Shown piece by piece: positions 22,701 to 34,596 of a stretch of 64,000 nucleotides of DNA. The position numbers and the translations under genes were made by a program. Numbering within the stretch: the stretch's first letter is position 1; each line of letters starts with the position of its first letter. The DNA is from Niebla homalea (taxonomy: Eukaryota > Ascomycota > Lecanoromycetes > Lecanorales > Ramalinaceae), in NCBI GenBank assembly GCA_019925105.1, contig JAHGAU010000013.1, positions 372,001 to 436,000 on the forward strand. The letters are read 5' to 3'. The notes under the pieces are model-generated. The model was not told where the DNA came from and ran no database searches. It saw only the letters and a program-made list of their open reading frames with translations.

Positions 22701-25700
22701 AAGCATGGCAGCTTCCAACCAGCCTTTGTCTTGCACCTCGCCTGGTCGTTCTGGACATATCGAACAATCGGCTTGAGCAGCTCGAACATGCTGATCTCGA
22801 CAAACTTCCTCATCTTGCCAGCATCAAGATGTCCAACAACAAATTGACCGAGTTACCATCTTACTTTGGCCGATTCAAGAATTTACGAAGCTTGAATGTA
22901 TCGTCAAACTACCTGGAAGCGTTTCCTGATTTTCTGTGTGATCTTCAGGCTCTTGTTGACCTCGACATTAGCTTCAATACGATCAAAGCATTGCCGAAAT
23001 TGGGCCAATTGACGACCTTGGAAAGGCTTTGGGCAACAAACAACATGCTCTCTGGCATATTCTCTGATCAGTTCAAAGCGCTGAAAAACCTCAAGGAAGT
23101 CGATGTTCGATTCAACAATATCACCAGCATTGATGTATTTGCCCACTTGCCTAAGCTTGAGCAACTCATGGTTGGGCACAACACCATCTCGAAATTCGAA
23201 GGAGCCTTTGACAAGATAAGAATGCTTCATTTAGACCACAATCCGATGACCCGATTTGACTTCAAAGCCGCTGTCTCCACACTGACCTCGCTGAATCTCG
23301 CCTCGTGCAAAGTAACCCACTTGGACGACAGCTGCTTTGAGCGAATGCGAAACGTCACCAAACTAAATCTCGACAAAAATCATTTCTCATCTCTGTCCAG
23401 CCAAATCTGCAATCTGCAAAAGCTCGAATACTTAAGCATAGCGAAGAACCCGCTGAGCAGTATCCCAGCGACCATCAGCAGTCTTACTGAACTCAGATTC
23501 CTTGACATAAGAGAGTGCAATCTTCGAAAGCTGCCGCCAGAGCTATGGTTTTGCTATCGCCTGGACACGTTGAATGTCTCGTCAAATCTCCTTGAGACCT
23601 TCCCCAAACCTCCCACCATACAGCCAGCAACCCAGCAAGAGCAACCGAACTATAGCGTCGAAGATGTACTAGAGCCTTCGCAGCTACCTACCACTACGCC
23701 TGAAAATGAAGAAGTCCGCTCATTCCAAGACTCGAAAGAGCGGAGACCAAGCCAAGGGTCCACCGGACTCTTAAGCGTTGGCAGCTCGCCTGCTGCAGGG
23801 CCGAGGAACGGATCGATAGTTTCGGTTTATGGTCCCGGGGGAAGAAAGGCGTCGGTAGTCTCAAGGACCAACACCAATGGAATCACAACACCGATCAGCA
23901 GGAAGGATTCCAACGTGCAACAGAGATATCTGAACACGTTTGCTGCATCACTCAGAAACCTGTACCTAGCAGACAACAGACTTACCGATGATGTGTTCGA
24001 CGAAATCACCCTGATTCCCGGTTTACGTCTCCTCAACCTCTCATACAATGAGCTGTACGATATTCCGCAGCGCTCGTTGCGCAGGTGGCAAGAGCTTAAT
24101 GAGTTGTACCTGTCTGGCAACGAATTGACCTGTCTTCCGTCAGATGATCTCGAAGAAGTTGCTTCTCTCAAGGTGTTGCATATCAACGGAAACAAATTTC
24201 AGGTCTTACCGGCCGAACTGGGCAAAGTGCACAAGCTTCAAGTCCTGGACGTGGGAAGTAACGCCCTCAAATACAATGTGTCCAATTGGCCTTACGATTG
24301 GAATTGGAACTGGAATGCTAACCTGAAGTATCTGAACTTTTCGGGTAATAAGAGACTGGAGATCAAACCCAGCCGATCCTTCGCTACCACAGCTGGGCTC
24401 AGAGAAGGCACCGATCTGACCAATTTCAACACGCTACATCATCTGAGAGTTCTCGGATTAATGGATGTAACTCTCACGATCCCTTCCGTTCCTGACCAGA
24501 CCGATGATCGCAGAGTACGAACTTCTGGTTCGCTCGCGGGCGCCATGGCATATGGCATGGCTGATAGCTTGGGAAAGCACGAGCATTTATCTACCATCGA
24601 TATGGTCGTTCCCAAATTCAGGGGCCATGACAATGAGACTCTTCTCGGTATGTTCGACGGTCAAGCACTCTCTAGTGGAGGTTCTCGACTCGCCAAATTT
24701 CTCCATGAGAACTTTGGGTACCATTTCACAGAGGAACTTAGTCACCTCAAAGCAAAGGACAATCCTGGTGACGCACTGAGGAGAAGCTTCCTCGCCCTTA
24801 ACAAAGATCTGGCCATCGTTGCGAGTCAAAGCCTTGACGAAAAAGAGCATCGGGTGCCTCCAATGTCTCATCGCGGGTCTACCACTGCACAAACCCTCAG
24901 TGCTGACGATCTGGCTTCCGGCGGAGTTGCGACCGTAGCATTCTTGGACAACTTGGAATTGTATATCGCCAACGTGGGCGACGCACAGGCGATGCTCATG
25001 CAGTCTGATGGGGGTCATAAAATCTTGACGCAAAAGCATGAACCAGCAGACAGACGCGAACGCGAGCGGATTCGTGAAGCTGGCGGCTATGTCTCACGAC
25101 ACGGCAAGCTCAACGACGTGCTCGAGGTGTCCAGGGCCTTTGGATACATGCAGATGATGCCTGCTGTCATGGCTGCGCCAAACATCCACCATCGGACCCT
25201 GAAAGAGTCCGACGAAATGATACTCATTGCCTCCAAGGAGCTCTGGGACTACATGAGCTTGGACATGGTCGTTGACGTGGCTCGCTCGGAACGCACTGAT
25301 TTGATGCGAGCTGCTCAGAAGCTCCGGGACCTTGCCATGGCGTTTGGTGCAACCGGTAAGATAATGGTCATGATGATTGGAGTGAGTGACCTTAAGAAGC
25401 GCGAGCGAAACCGATTCCGTGGGCAGTCGTTATCGATGGTCCAATCTCAGATCCAAGAGGAGCAACAGCAACTACTTTCTACCAAGAGAGGGAAGAAGCC
25501 TCGCGATCGGCCTGACGACTCGACCTTGCAGCGATTGGATCCCGAGGTTGACGCCCCCACGGGTGATCTCGTTCTTATTTTCACCGACATCAAGAACTCT
25601 ACTATGCTTTGGGAGACATATCCTGTGGCCATGAGATCTGCAATCAAGTCGCACAACGAGGTCATGCGGCGCCAGCTTCGAGTCATAGGTGGGTACGAAG

Positions 25701-26812
25701 TGAAGACAGAAGGCGACGCCTTCATGGTTTCGTTCCCCACTGCCACATCTGCACTACTTTGGTGTTTTGTTGTGCAACAGCATCTCCTCGAAGTTGACTG
25801 GCCGCCCGAGATCTTGAATTCGACGCATTGCCAGGAGGTGTATGATGCGGACGAGAATGTCATCTATCGTGGTCTGTCTGTGCGCATGGGAATGCATTGG
25901 GGTAACCCGGTATCAGAGTTGGATCCGGTGACGCGTCGCATGGACTACTTTGGGCCGATGGTGAATCGTTCTGCACGAATCTCAGGCGCTGCGGACGGCG
26001 GCGAGATATTCGTTTCATCGGACTTCATTGCAGAGATACATCGGGCGTTGGAGACGTATGCAGACGAGGATCGTCAAGGTTCCTTTGCCTCGGATGACAG
26101 TATTAATGATGATCCTATTGGGTTGCAAGTCCGCAAGGAGCTTCGTGCGCTGTCTACCCAGGGCTTTGAAGTCAAAGACATGGGGACCCAGAAATTGAAA
26201 GGTCTCGAAAATCCTGAAGTCATCTATCTCATGTACCCGCATAGCCTTGCTGGTCGATTGATAGTACAACAGCAACAGAAGGATGCTGACGCAGCCACGG
26301 CGAGTAATGAACCTGCCAGCTTGGCTCAGGGAGAGAAAGGGGAGCTTGACACGCAATACGTATGGGACGCATGGAATATTAGCTTGCGCCTGGAGATGAT
26401 TTGTAGTGCGTTAGAATGCCCTGGTGGGGCAGGACTGCGCCCGCCAGAGAAGAGCGTGCTGGAAAGGATGAAGAATCGTGGAGGTGAGGTCACGGAGAGA
26501 TTCCTTGTGAGCCTACTAGAGCATCAGGTCACAAGGATAGAGGTATGTCTTATACCCTTCCTGATGGTCATAGACATACCTTGACTACTGATTGAATCGG
26601 TTCATGACTAACTTGGTATCTGCCAGACGTGTATCTCTACTCTGGCACTCAGAAATATGGTCACGCCATTCGCAAGGGATAGGGGTCTGCTCGAACAGGC
26701 GTGTCCAATGAACGACATCCTTGGACATATTGCAGCACAGCTTGCGGAATTCAAGGCGTTGAAGGAAAAAACAGGGACTCTGGTGCGGTCGCAACCATAT
26801 CGTAGCCGGTGA
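19769..26812 (+). CDS. cyr1: Adenylate cyclase (RA, LRR, PP2C-like and class III cyclase domains)
   Basis: Four exons (19769-19914, 20217-20892, 21080-26542, 26627-26812) with matching phases encode about 2156 aa, the normal size for filamentous-fungal adenylate cyclase. Order of parts: a Ser/Pro-rich disordered N-terminus with a run of histidines near residue 310; a Ras-association-type domain at about 635-740 (HCVRIFRIDSTF); leucine-rich repeats at about 760-1360 (LVVLDISNNRLEQL, LRSLNVSSNYLEAFP); a PP2C-like domain at about 1415-1710; and the class III catalytic domain at about 1770-1995 (GDLVLIFTDIKNSTMLWE, with the metal-binding Asp, then KTEGDAFMVSF). The final exon gives the C-terminal helical segment (LEQACPMND, LAEFKALKE) where fungal cyclases bind the cyclase-associated protein. 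The enzyme makes cAMP under Ras/G-protein control. Intron 1 is unusually long (302 nt). Confidence 0.96.
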
Positions 26813-27999
26813 AAGGAAGGCAATCGGAGGTCAACGGGTCAATGTGTGCCTGGAAGATCCACGCTACGTCGTTCCAGCGTTTTCATCTCTTCCTTTTGGT
26901 GGAAGGATTCTATCATGGGAAGGCGCGGCGTTTTGGGCGTCTGCGACTTGCGACCGAAAAATTGACACATGTATTATGTAACATCTCAGCTGTAAATGAG
27001 TATGAAGGGGGTAAGGGAGAAAGGGGGATACCACTCGTGATACCTCGTTTATAAGCTTGAATCTACGCTCTGTGCGTACGAAACCTGTCTCCATGGGAAA
27101 GGTAGTTGTGCTCCTCTCAAGAGCACTCTGATGCCACCATATGGGTTACACTTCGCCATTCAGGATCAGACCTGCGGAGTCACAAGATCAATGCCCGCTC
27201 AATCGTTGCAAAATTTGAATAGCGAGATATCCTGGACTGGTTAGAGTCCTGGAACGATGCCTCCCCTACCAGGGCCCGACAAATTGAGGAAAGAGCATGA
27301 TAATAAAGTTAATATGTCAAGAAGCGGTCTGATTAGAGTCGACAACAAGTGATGGAACAACAGACCGGAAGTTAAGGCGAAGAAGGAGGAGAAACGTACC
27401 TTCTCGGAATTGAAGATGGCAATAGTAATGAATTGACAATGCTAATGCGCCTTCCCTTGTTACGAAACTGAAAGGCTTCTGTGCAATCCAACAATACCGT
27501 GCTCAACAATTCGTATCATTTTGAGCTGTAAATATTGCGTGAGTGTTGTTGCCCATGAGTCCCGAAAACCTGGAATACTCACTTTGACATACTGCCTCTG
27601 GGAAAGGATGTCTACAATTCCTCTATACAATGTCACTGACCAGAATTGACCACAGCAGCCATAATTCTCTAGTATCTTACCGTCGGAAGACGCTGAATAC
27701 CATGTATACGGTCTTCAGAATTATGTGAGTGCTCCTCAGCATTGCTTCGGACATCTTGGATTTTCAAGACTTCCGACTGAACGCCAATTCTCCACTTCTA
27801 GCTGATATGGAGATAAAGTATACAGCAAACTTTTATCAGCATGCTTTCCTGCCTGAACACGTTCTCTGCCGGTACTTGTGGCATACAACATTGAATCACA
27901 CTCTTTTTCACCGTCAGCCTTGCCAGCGAATATTTACACAAGGCAACTAGCCCACGACACTCTCATCCATATCTCAAAACAACCTTTGCCTTTGCTGCT
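26813..27999. other. Non-coding stretch downstream of adenylate cyclase
   Basis: About 1.2 kb, AT-richer than the flanking genes. It holds the cyclase 3' UTR and possibly a long leader for the orphan frame starting at 28000. Only short frames without recognisable domains occur. Confidence 0.5.
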
Positions 28000-28770
28000 A
28001 TGGATATTCCACATCATCAAAGACATGCAGACATTCTTGATCAAGAAGGTCCACCTGTCACACAAACCCCACGACTTGAAGTGAAGCAGCTGGCCAGAAA
28101 CATCGGTATTGATCAAGAACAGCTTGCCCACCTCTTGAATGGTGCCGGGCGAATACCCAGCTCTACGGCACCAGAGAATAGGGGAATGACAGGAGAGGCT
28201 GTTCGGTTAAAAGATGGCCGCCGTGACGAGAAGGGCCATAAGAGAAAAGAGAGGAGTGGCAAGGAGATGAATCAAGAGACGAGACAGCGGACAGCTGAAG
28301 ACGAAAGGGGCGAGCAGTCCACACCTCCTTGGGGGCAGCGGACCAATGAGCTGCTTACTCATGGCCAAGCAACTCAGCATCATGCCAATCATGAACAACC
28401 AAGCTATCGACACCCCATGCCGGACCAGTATCATCCAAACCCGTACTTAGCCTTTCAGAACACTTTTGCTCGATACGCAACCGAACAGTACCCAAACAAC
28501 CAGCACACGCCCCGCCAGTATCCAATTAGTCAATACCCACCTCGGCAACACATGTATCAGCAGCCCATGTATGAGCTCTCCATACGCAGTCAGCCTGCCC
28601 TGGTACAGCAGACGACTAATCGGCCGCCACCTGCCAATGAGACGGAGCAGGAGCGAGAGGTGCGCGACTTAGCGGAATACGTAGCATACGGCTATGACCA
28701 GGAAATGAGGAGGGACCACCCTGAACATTATGTGCGTCGATTGCCTAATGGTACGTGGGTGCCCCACTAG
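28000..28770 (+). CDS. Orphan hypothetical protein, Gln/Pro/Tyr/His-rich
   Basis: An open frame of 256 codons starting at an ATG and ending in a TAG. I do not recognise a family. The first 45 residues could be helical (RLEVKQLARNIGIDQEQLAHLLNG) and look somewhat like a small helix-turn-helix segment, but this is weak. The middle (about 50-110) is highly charged and basic, and residues 120-215 are low-complexity, rich in Gln, Pro, Tyr and His (QYPNNQHTPRQYPISQYPP). The end (EREVRDLAEYVAYGYDQEM, then LPNGTWVPH) looks folded and amphipathic and may be a conserved tail. No signal peptide or membrane segment. It stands alone in a gene-poor block between adenylate cyclase and a zinc-site orphan. 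It may be a lineage-restricted gene; a chance ORF is possible but less likely at this length with a coherent composition. Confidence 0.5.
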   Translation: MDIPHHQRHADILDQEGPPVTQTPRLEVKQLARNIGIDQEQLAHLLNGAGRIPSSTAPENRGMTGEAVRLKDGRRDEKGHKRKERSGKEMNQETRQRTAEDERGEQSTPPWGQRTNELLTHGQATQHHANHEQPSYRHPMPDQYHPNPYLAFQNTFARYATEQYPNNQHTPRQYPISQYPPRQHMYQQPMYELSIRSQPALVQQTTNRPPPANETEQEREVRDLAEYVAYGYDQEMRRDHPEHYVRRLPNGTWVPH

Positions 28771-30073
28771 GATGCTGGTATCGCAAAGGGCGTTTAAAGC
28801 TGAGGAATCATGAATCATATCGGAACCTGGCGTAGAAATGGTTGGACTTTACCATTTGTAATGGGGTGAGCGCAGTGATGGATATCGGTGTTTAAGTGCG
28901 GTTGGGGGCTTTGAGGGTAGAAAGTAGATTTCTGAGCGTGGATGAATATGTTGGATTTCATAGTGATGAATGGAAAACCCAAGTCCTTGCGGAAAAGAGC
29001 CTTCGAGGCAAGTTGTGCTAGGTATCGATGAAGCCCATAGACAAAGGATAGCCCTACCGGTTTGCAATCAAGCCCCAAAGCGAAAATTAGAACGGGCACA
29101 CGATTGCCGGGATGACGTGGTAGAGCATAAATCTCAATGTAGGTACTCCTTCGGCAACAGTAGACGAAGTCCGGAATTTCAGACCTTATCGAGTCGTGCT
29201 TTGGTGGTTGTGGCAACAAGTTCAACTGCAACGTACCACTCCAGCATTCTGGAGAAGCACGTGGAGACTCGCAGCGACTCATGCGGCTTGAGCGGGACAA
29301 CGGGATGGCTGGCCCTCAATCAAGTAATTCAGACCTCCAACTACTAGAAAGCGCTCCGGCACCGCGGCATCCATCCTGATTAGGTAATGAACAGGCAAGT
29401 CGTGGTGTCATCACCATCATCACGTGGGGATGGTGATGAGGAATTCCGCTTCGGGACGGCAGATGTCGGTGTTTTTGCCAAGGGTGGCAAATTTTGATAA
29501 TGGGCTCGTCTGGGGTTAGCGGATAGTGAAAATTTGACAGCGGCGATTTCGCGTTCCCTCTCCCACGCCGTCTCTCCTGGTCCGCGCATTAGTCCAGGGT
29601 ATCGATTGTAATACACACGATAGACCCAGATAGAGTGTCTGAGATAGCGTAGCTGCTGATGATTATCGATGTCATGTACAGTGTGGATCTGGAAGCCTGT
29701 GAGGCTTGTTTGCTTCCTGGAACAAGCATCAAGCTTTGTCCGATGGAATGACTTTTGTACTTACTGGCCACCTCTTGCCATCAATCATCTTTGTTGTTAT
29801 TCGTTCCACAAATGAACGCAATGTCCAGATTGAATTAGTGTCATAAAATGTCTTGCAGAGTCATCAGGGACAGTGGAAGATATGCGACATCGAACATGAC
29901 TGTCTCTCCACGTATTCTCAATGACACTTGGCAATTGTAAGGTAGATAAAAGATGCTGTGCCTACCTTCGGATGGCTGCCCTTCAATACCATTATCTATC
30001 AGCATCCACAGATACTGACAAGCATTTCCAGCAAGACTTCTTGTAGCCACAAAGTCTCTCACTCCACATCTAC

Positions 30074-30322
30074 ATGATGTTTTTCCAATCCCAGTCCAGT
30101 CTCCGTCAGATCACCATTCGGACGAACGACATGGACCCTCCTCATCAGCAACAAGGCTACTACAGAGACCTAGAACCCATCAGCCAGGAGGGTCCTAAGT
30201 CTAGCCGACATATCCAGCAACAGCCGCTCACAAATTCCGCTGTCCCGACTGGACACTCTATCGGCCCTGAAAGCTACGCTGGCAAAAGGGAGGCGTTCCA
30301 CGAGTCAGAGCTCGGGCCTTGA
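30074..30322 (+). CDS. Doubtful short ORF, 82 codons
   Basis: A frame starting at ATG 30074 with a second in-frame ATG at 30131 (MDPPHQQQGYYRDLEP) and ending in TGA. Composition (Gln, Pro, Ser, charged residues) resembles fungal disordered N-termini rather than random sequence, and it could be a first exon of a larger spliced gene, since 30458-30715 on the same strand is also open. I find no domain and no clear splice pair linking the two. Confidence 0.2.
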   Translation: MMFFQSQSSLRQITIRTNDMDPPHQQQGYYRDLEPISQEGPKSSRHIQQQPLTNSAVPTGHSIGPESYAGKREAFHESELGP

Positions 30323-31250
30323 GCAGCGAATTGAAAAGACACCAAAGATGACGAAGACTGAAGACCGTGTATATTCTTTCAACTCCCTTTCGACGAGGGA
30401 GAGGAGGAGGAGGAGGACTCTGCAATGTAAGATCAATGTGCAGAAGAAGAAACCAGTATGGAGATAGAGAAAACCAAGAAAGAAGAGGAGCGCAGTGAGA
30501 TAGGGACAGATCTGTTGGCCCGGTTGCAGCAACCTCAGGACAAAGGTCTCAGCCAGAGGTGCCTACCGTATCAGCGACAAGGCCGCCACTATACAGTGAT
30601 CAATGGAACTATGAGTATTACTTCTTACCTGGGTCCTTATACCAAAAATAATTTGAGGATTGAGGGTTCGATGTCACGCCAGGGATCAAGACCACAATTA
30701 AGAATCGAAGAGTGAGTAGAGATGAAGTGGTCATCATAGTAGAGCGCATCTGAACGCGATTTTGTCCACTATACATAATATGAAAGGGGATTGAATGTTA
30801 AGACCGCGCCGTCATCCTCTCGCAGAATTTCTTCTACCCGTGGCAAATGACAGGACAATGTGGCATAGATAGTTACGAAGCGAGAAGGTTCGCCACGTCA
30901 TGGAATCTTTAGAAACTGTCTCGGGTAGTGAATGCAGTGGGAGAACAGTGTGTGGTTGCAGCCTTGTCGTATGATGAAGATGAAATGAGGAAAATAGAAC
31001 GAGTCGAAGAGAGACGAAGCAGCACCAAAGGACAGATGATAATAGGATATCTTCACCCTTTAACAAACCCGAGTAACAGGACCGAATTCAGAGATTCCCA
31101 GTTGCAAAAGCCAAATGGATGTGCGGCAGAGTCGAGGAGATGTACATACCTAGTCTGGCGGCTCCACCTGCCAGCGGCTATTGGGCACCCGGACCGTGGC
31201 GAGCCTTAAAGCTGTTTCGACCTTCCCGTACTTGGGGGTGGAATTAAGAA

Positions 31251-31313
31251 AGTTATAGTGAGGCACTGGAATTTGGACTTATTCCCGTCCAAATTTTGGT
31301 GGTCACTATAACT
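31251..31313. repeat. Nested perfect inverted repeat (hairpin)
   Basis: Outer arms AGTTATAGTGA (31251-31261) and TCACTATAACT (31303-31313) pair 11 of 11. Inside them AATTTGGAC (31270-31278) and GTCCAAATT (31287-31295) pair 9 of 9, leaving an 8-nt loop. The two stems are coaxial, separated by an internal loop of about 8 and 7 nt. It lies in non-coding sequence. Confidence 0.8.
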
Positions 31314-32015
31314 TCCTCGAGGGCCGTAGTAGTCCATACTGTTTGTATGATTGATCTGTACGTTGTTCTGTTCCTACTTCCTCTTCCGATGATTAAGAAA
31401 AGTAACCAATTGGTCCGGAATGTGCAAAGTGTGCATTGACTGCTTTTCAATGTGATCTTCACGGTTCAAGTGCACCCCCATTGACCTGTTCCCAGAATGC
31501 GCCACCCTTCGTTCTCCTCACCTGATAAGGGGCGTCGCATCGGCCTTGCATTGGTCAACTCTCGCTATGCGAGCTGCAGAGCGAACAACATCAATACTAG
31601 CGTCAAGTAGGCTGATATACGTGCATGCCTTGCCCACCTCCAATAGTTCGCCCGCCATTCCCCCCATCCTTTTTTTTTTTCAAAATACCTAAGCTATTTG
31701 AAGAATCTACGCTCCTCCTAAACAGTAGCCTTCCCCGTTCCCTTATGACACTGCCTTGTCACCCACCTCCAGGCCTCTAATAAAGGAGACTTCTCCTTCG
31801 TTGCAAGAGTCAGCTGTCCTTTTTGTGTACTCGTTTCTACGATTGCTTGAAACACTTCTGTGCTTCTCCATCTTTAGACTTTGACAAAACGAATCTTTCG
31901 GATCCTTTAAGCACCCATTCCTTTTCAGAAGAAGGCATAAGCTCACCGCTTAGACTTACTGCTCCTTACGGGATCAATCATCCATCCTAAGAGGTGCAAC
32001 ACAAGATCATTCACA

Positions 32016-32741
32016 ATGTACTGTGAGGGATGTGGAAAGAGTCGAATGCACCCTGGGAAGCACACGCCGGGGACTTACGGAGGCTCATGGTGTCGCTCGT
32101 GTCGCAATAGGGGCGAACAGGATGATTCCTTCTGCGTCTCTTGTGGTGATCGCAAAAGCGAGACGAATAGTCTCTGCGATGATCATGGCATAACCCCCAG
32201 TATGCTACCTTTCCTTATGTGGTATCTTCGCGGTAGCTGACAGGGTCCGCAGTGGCTGCCGATGATGACGATAGCGGCAGTCCACCCGCGAGTAAGCTCG
32301 GCTATGATGACTTTGATAACAATTGCGAAACTAATCACACCTTGTACAGCTTACAGTGACAGCGACAGTCCACTTGCAGGTAGCCCTGACGATGATGACG
32401 ATGATGAAGACAATCAGGCTATCGTCCCCTACAGCCCGACAGAGTTGACCTCCTCAAGAGCCCTCAGCGCGAGGGCTGCCGACGACCGCAGACAGTGCTC
32501 ATACTGTAACCTGTGGTTCAACGATGACACGGCTCTGCAAAGGCATGAAGAATACAACGTTTCCTACTGTTCCCAGCATAAGGTCTGCTTCCCCTCCAGC
32601 GGGAATTATTCCCACGCCGAAACCCAACATCACACTAAATGCTTCATTTGGGACTGCTCTTCCCGTTTTGCGAAATATTCGGATTACGACAGTCGAGCGA
32701 TTGCGGACCATGCCTGGGAAGAGCATACACCAAAAGGATAG
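32016..32741 (+). CDS. Orphan cysteine/histidine-rich protein with several probable zinc sites
   Basis: Three exons, 32016-32199, 32253-32291 and 32350-32741, joined through introns of 53 and 58 nt (GTATGC..GCAG with branch GCTGAC; GTAAGC..ACAG with branch CTAATC) in matching phase 1, give 204 aa. The N-terminal 60 residues carry CxxC pairs at Cys3/6, Cys26/29 and Cys40/43, plus Cys54-x2-His57, which suits two treble-clef or ribbon-like zinc sites. A Ser/Asp-rich acidic linker (about 65-100) follows. The C-terminal 70 residues have CSYCNLWF with a following ALQRHEE, then further Cys/His positions (YCSQHKVC, HHTKCFIWDC, ADHAWEEH), like degenerate C2H2 fingers. I do not recognise a named family. 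A nucleic-acid or protein-binding role is only a guess. The clean exon structure supports a real gene. Confidence 0.7.
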
Positions 32742-34596
32742 AAGCAGAAAGGGGGCTGCAGCCTCGGGGTGAAAATGGAGTCCAGGTGATTAAATTCTAT
32801 TGGGTCCATTGCCTGCGGTGCCCAACACGCAGAACCTTCTGGCGCTAATATATCATAGCTGCACGCTTTTCCAGTCCTGGTTTGACGCAAGACTCGCTGA
32901 CCCCTTGGGATTCAGGTGAACCTAAGACCCTCTCGCTCATAGCCTCGATCTGGACCACAATGTCGGGCACCAGTTGTTGAAACAATTTGCAAGGACCGAT
33001 ATCGTTTAAGGACGCGCGTTGAACTGCGGCAACAACGGAGCCTCATGAGTAGATGAATGCATTGCCATCTAATATACTACGTGTCTATCCGAAGCCTGTC
33101 CTTGATTCGCTGTCGTAGGTAGGAACCAAATGACATCCCGAGTAGAAGTTGGACGATCTTGACAGATCTTCGCAACTGGGGTGGTGGTCAGCTTTCGCGA
33201 GGATGCTCTTTTGTTGGGTAGCTACCAGTATGCTGCTGTATAGTATGTATGAATAACGGGCAATACTGGCATCTTCTTAGATAATTATGGCTCAAACCCT
33301 AATAACCCTCCCTATACGACGTGCACACAAACACAAACACTATGCTTGCGCGCGTAGGTAGTTCTTGCACCACATCTCCGAAACATCTCAATAGTAGCAC
33401 AACATAGCCTTCATTTCGAGTCATAAGGAAACCCGGCGTCGCAATCAGGCAGCGTCAGAACTGCGGCTTTCGCCCCAATCCAGCAGAACACAGAAGTTCT
33501 GGCGTTGGACCCCAGTTGCCGCGGACCCGGCCATACTGGGCCCAAAGATGGCACACCTTGAGCGCAACAAACAAGGTCAGACCACATTCCCTTCCTGCAA
33601 AGAACAGAGGATGTCTGCCGTGCTCTTCGCGTGCACATCGCTTCCTCCACCAGGGCACAAGCAGGCTCGGGGCAGGCGACATGCCTTGGTGGATACCAGG
33701 CTCGACAAGCTCGAAAAGGATGATGGGATAACTAGGTATCTTGAGGAAACGATTTTGTCAGAAGACTAGCTCTCTTCTACATGTTCAACGCGCTCCACAT
33801 CAAGTTCGGCCTCCAGCGGGATACAGGGATCCTTGTTGTAAATGCGAATGAGAAGAAAGATGCTCGACATGTTCCGTAAACGACCCGCCTCACCCACATA
33901 AGCATCAGTGAAGATCCCATTCGATTCAAGAGAAAAGGGGGTAATGACTTATGCGGGGCATGCGCTGATGTGCTCAACTGTGTCTGTAAGTACGTTGAGG
34001 CTCGGATCGTTGTAGATTTTTTTGCTCCAACAGAAAGCCATATGACAATTCTCTTTTTTTCAAACAGCTCAATCTCACACAGTCTCCGTTTACCCAACTG
34101 CTCGGACGGGAGTACTTGTGTCAATCCAAATCTATGTGGCGTTCAAGATGTATCATGGCTAGACCTCCGCGAGGGTCGCGCTCATCATTCATGGGAGATA
34201 GACATCGCTTGAATGAAGGATTGCGAAATGGTGTACATACCATGATGTGATCCATATCCTGCCACGTAACGCAGCAGTGTATTTAATTGACTTACGAGCA
34301 CCCTGCATGCTGTGGCAAAAATCTGAGCGCGGATCCGAGAAGTTGGAAGGAATGGGGGAAGGTAAGGCAGATGAGATGAATTGATTCTTGCTCAAGGCCG
34401 CATGATGCCTAAGCTTGCTTTAGACATGAGCAATGTCAGTGGACGAAAACCACCCGAGCTTTCGACTCGCTCGTTATGTATGACATGGCCTAGAAAATGC
34501 CTCTTGCTCTTTCATCATATGTTACACCGCCCGGATCAAATCGACGTCTGCAAGGCCTCAGAAAATTCAACACACACTTCCTCCGCTCCCAAATTT
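32742..34596. other. 1.85-kb gene-poor interval
   Basis: No supported gene. Several overlapping short frames occur at 33411-33769 on both strands and at 33777-34395, none with a domain. The flanking genes converge on this interval, so it should be mainly 3' sequence, which makes its length slightly unusual. Confidence 0.45.

Larger units (their letters stand above)
28771..32015. other. 3.2-kb gene-poor interval
   Basis: No gene can be firmly supported. It contains one doubtful short frame (30074-30322, listed separately), a nested inverted repeat at 31251-31313 (listed separately), a pyrimidine run ending in ten Ts near 31670-31680, and scattered short frames without domains. The 3' half carries CT-rich sequence that may be the promoter of the gene at 32016. 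Confidence 0.5.

Noticed and set aside
28815..29300. 161-codon reverse frame
   Set aside because: Overlapped by a plus-strand frame of similar quality; no domain, no splice or start context to prefer it.
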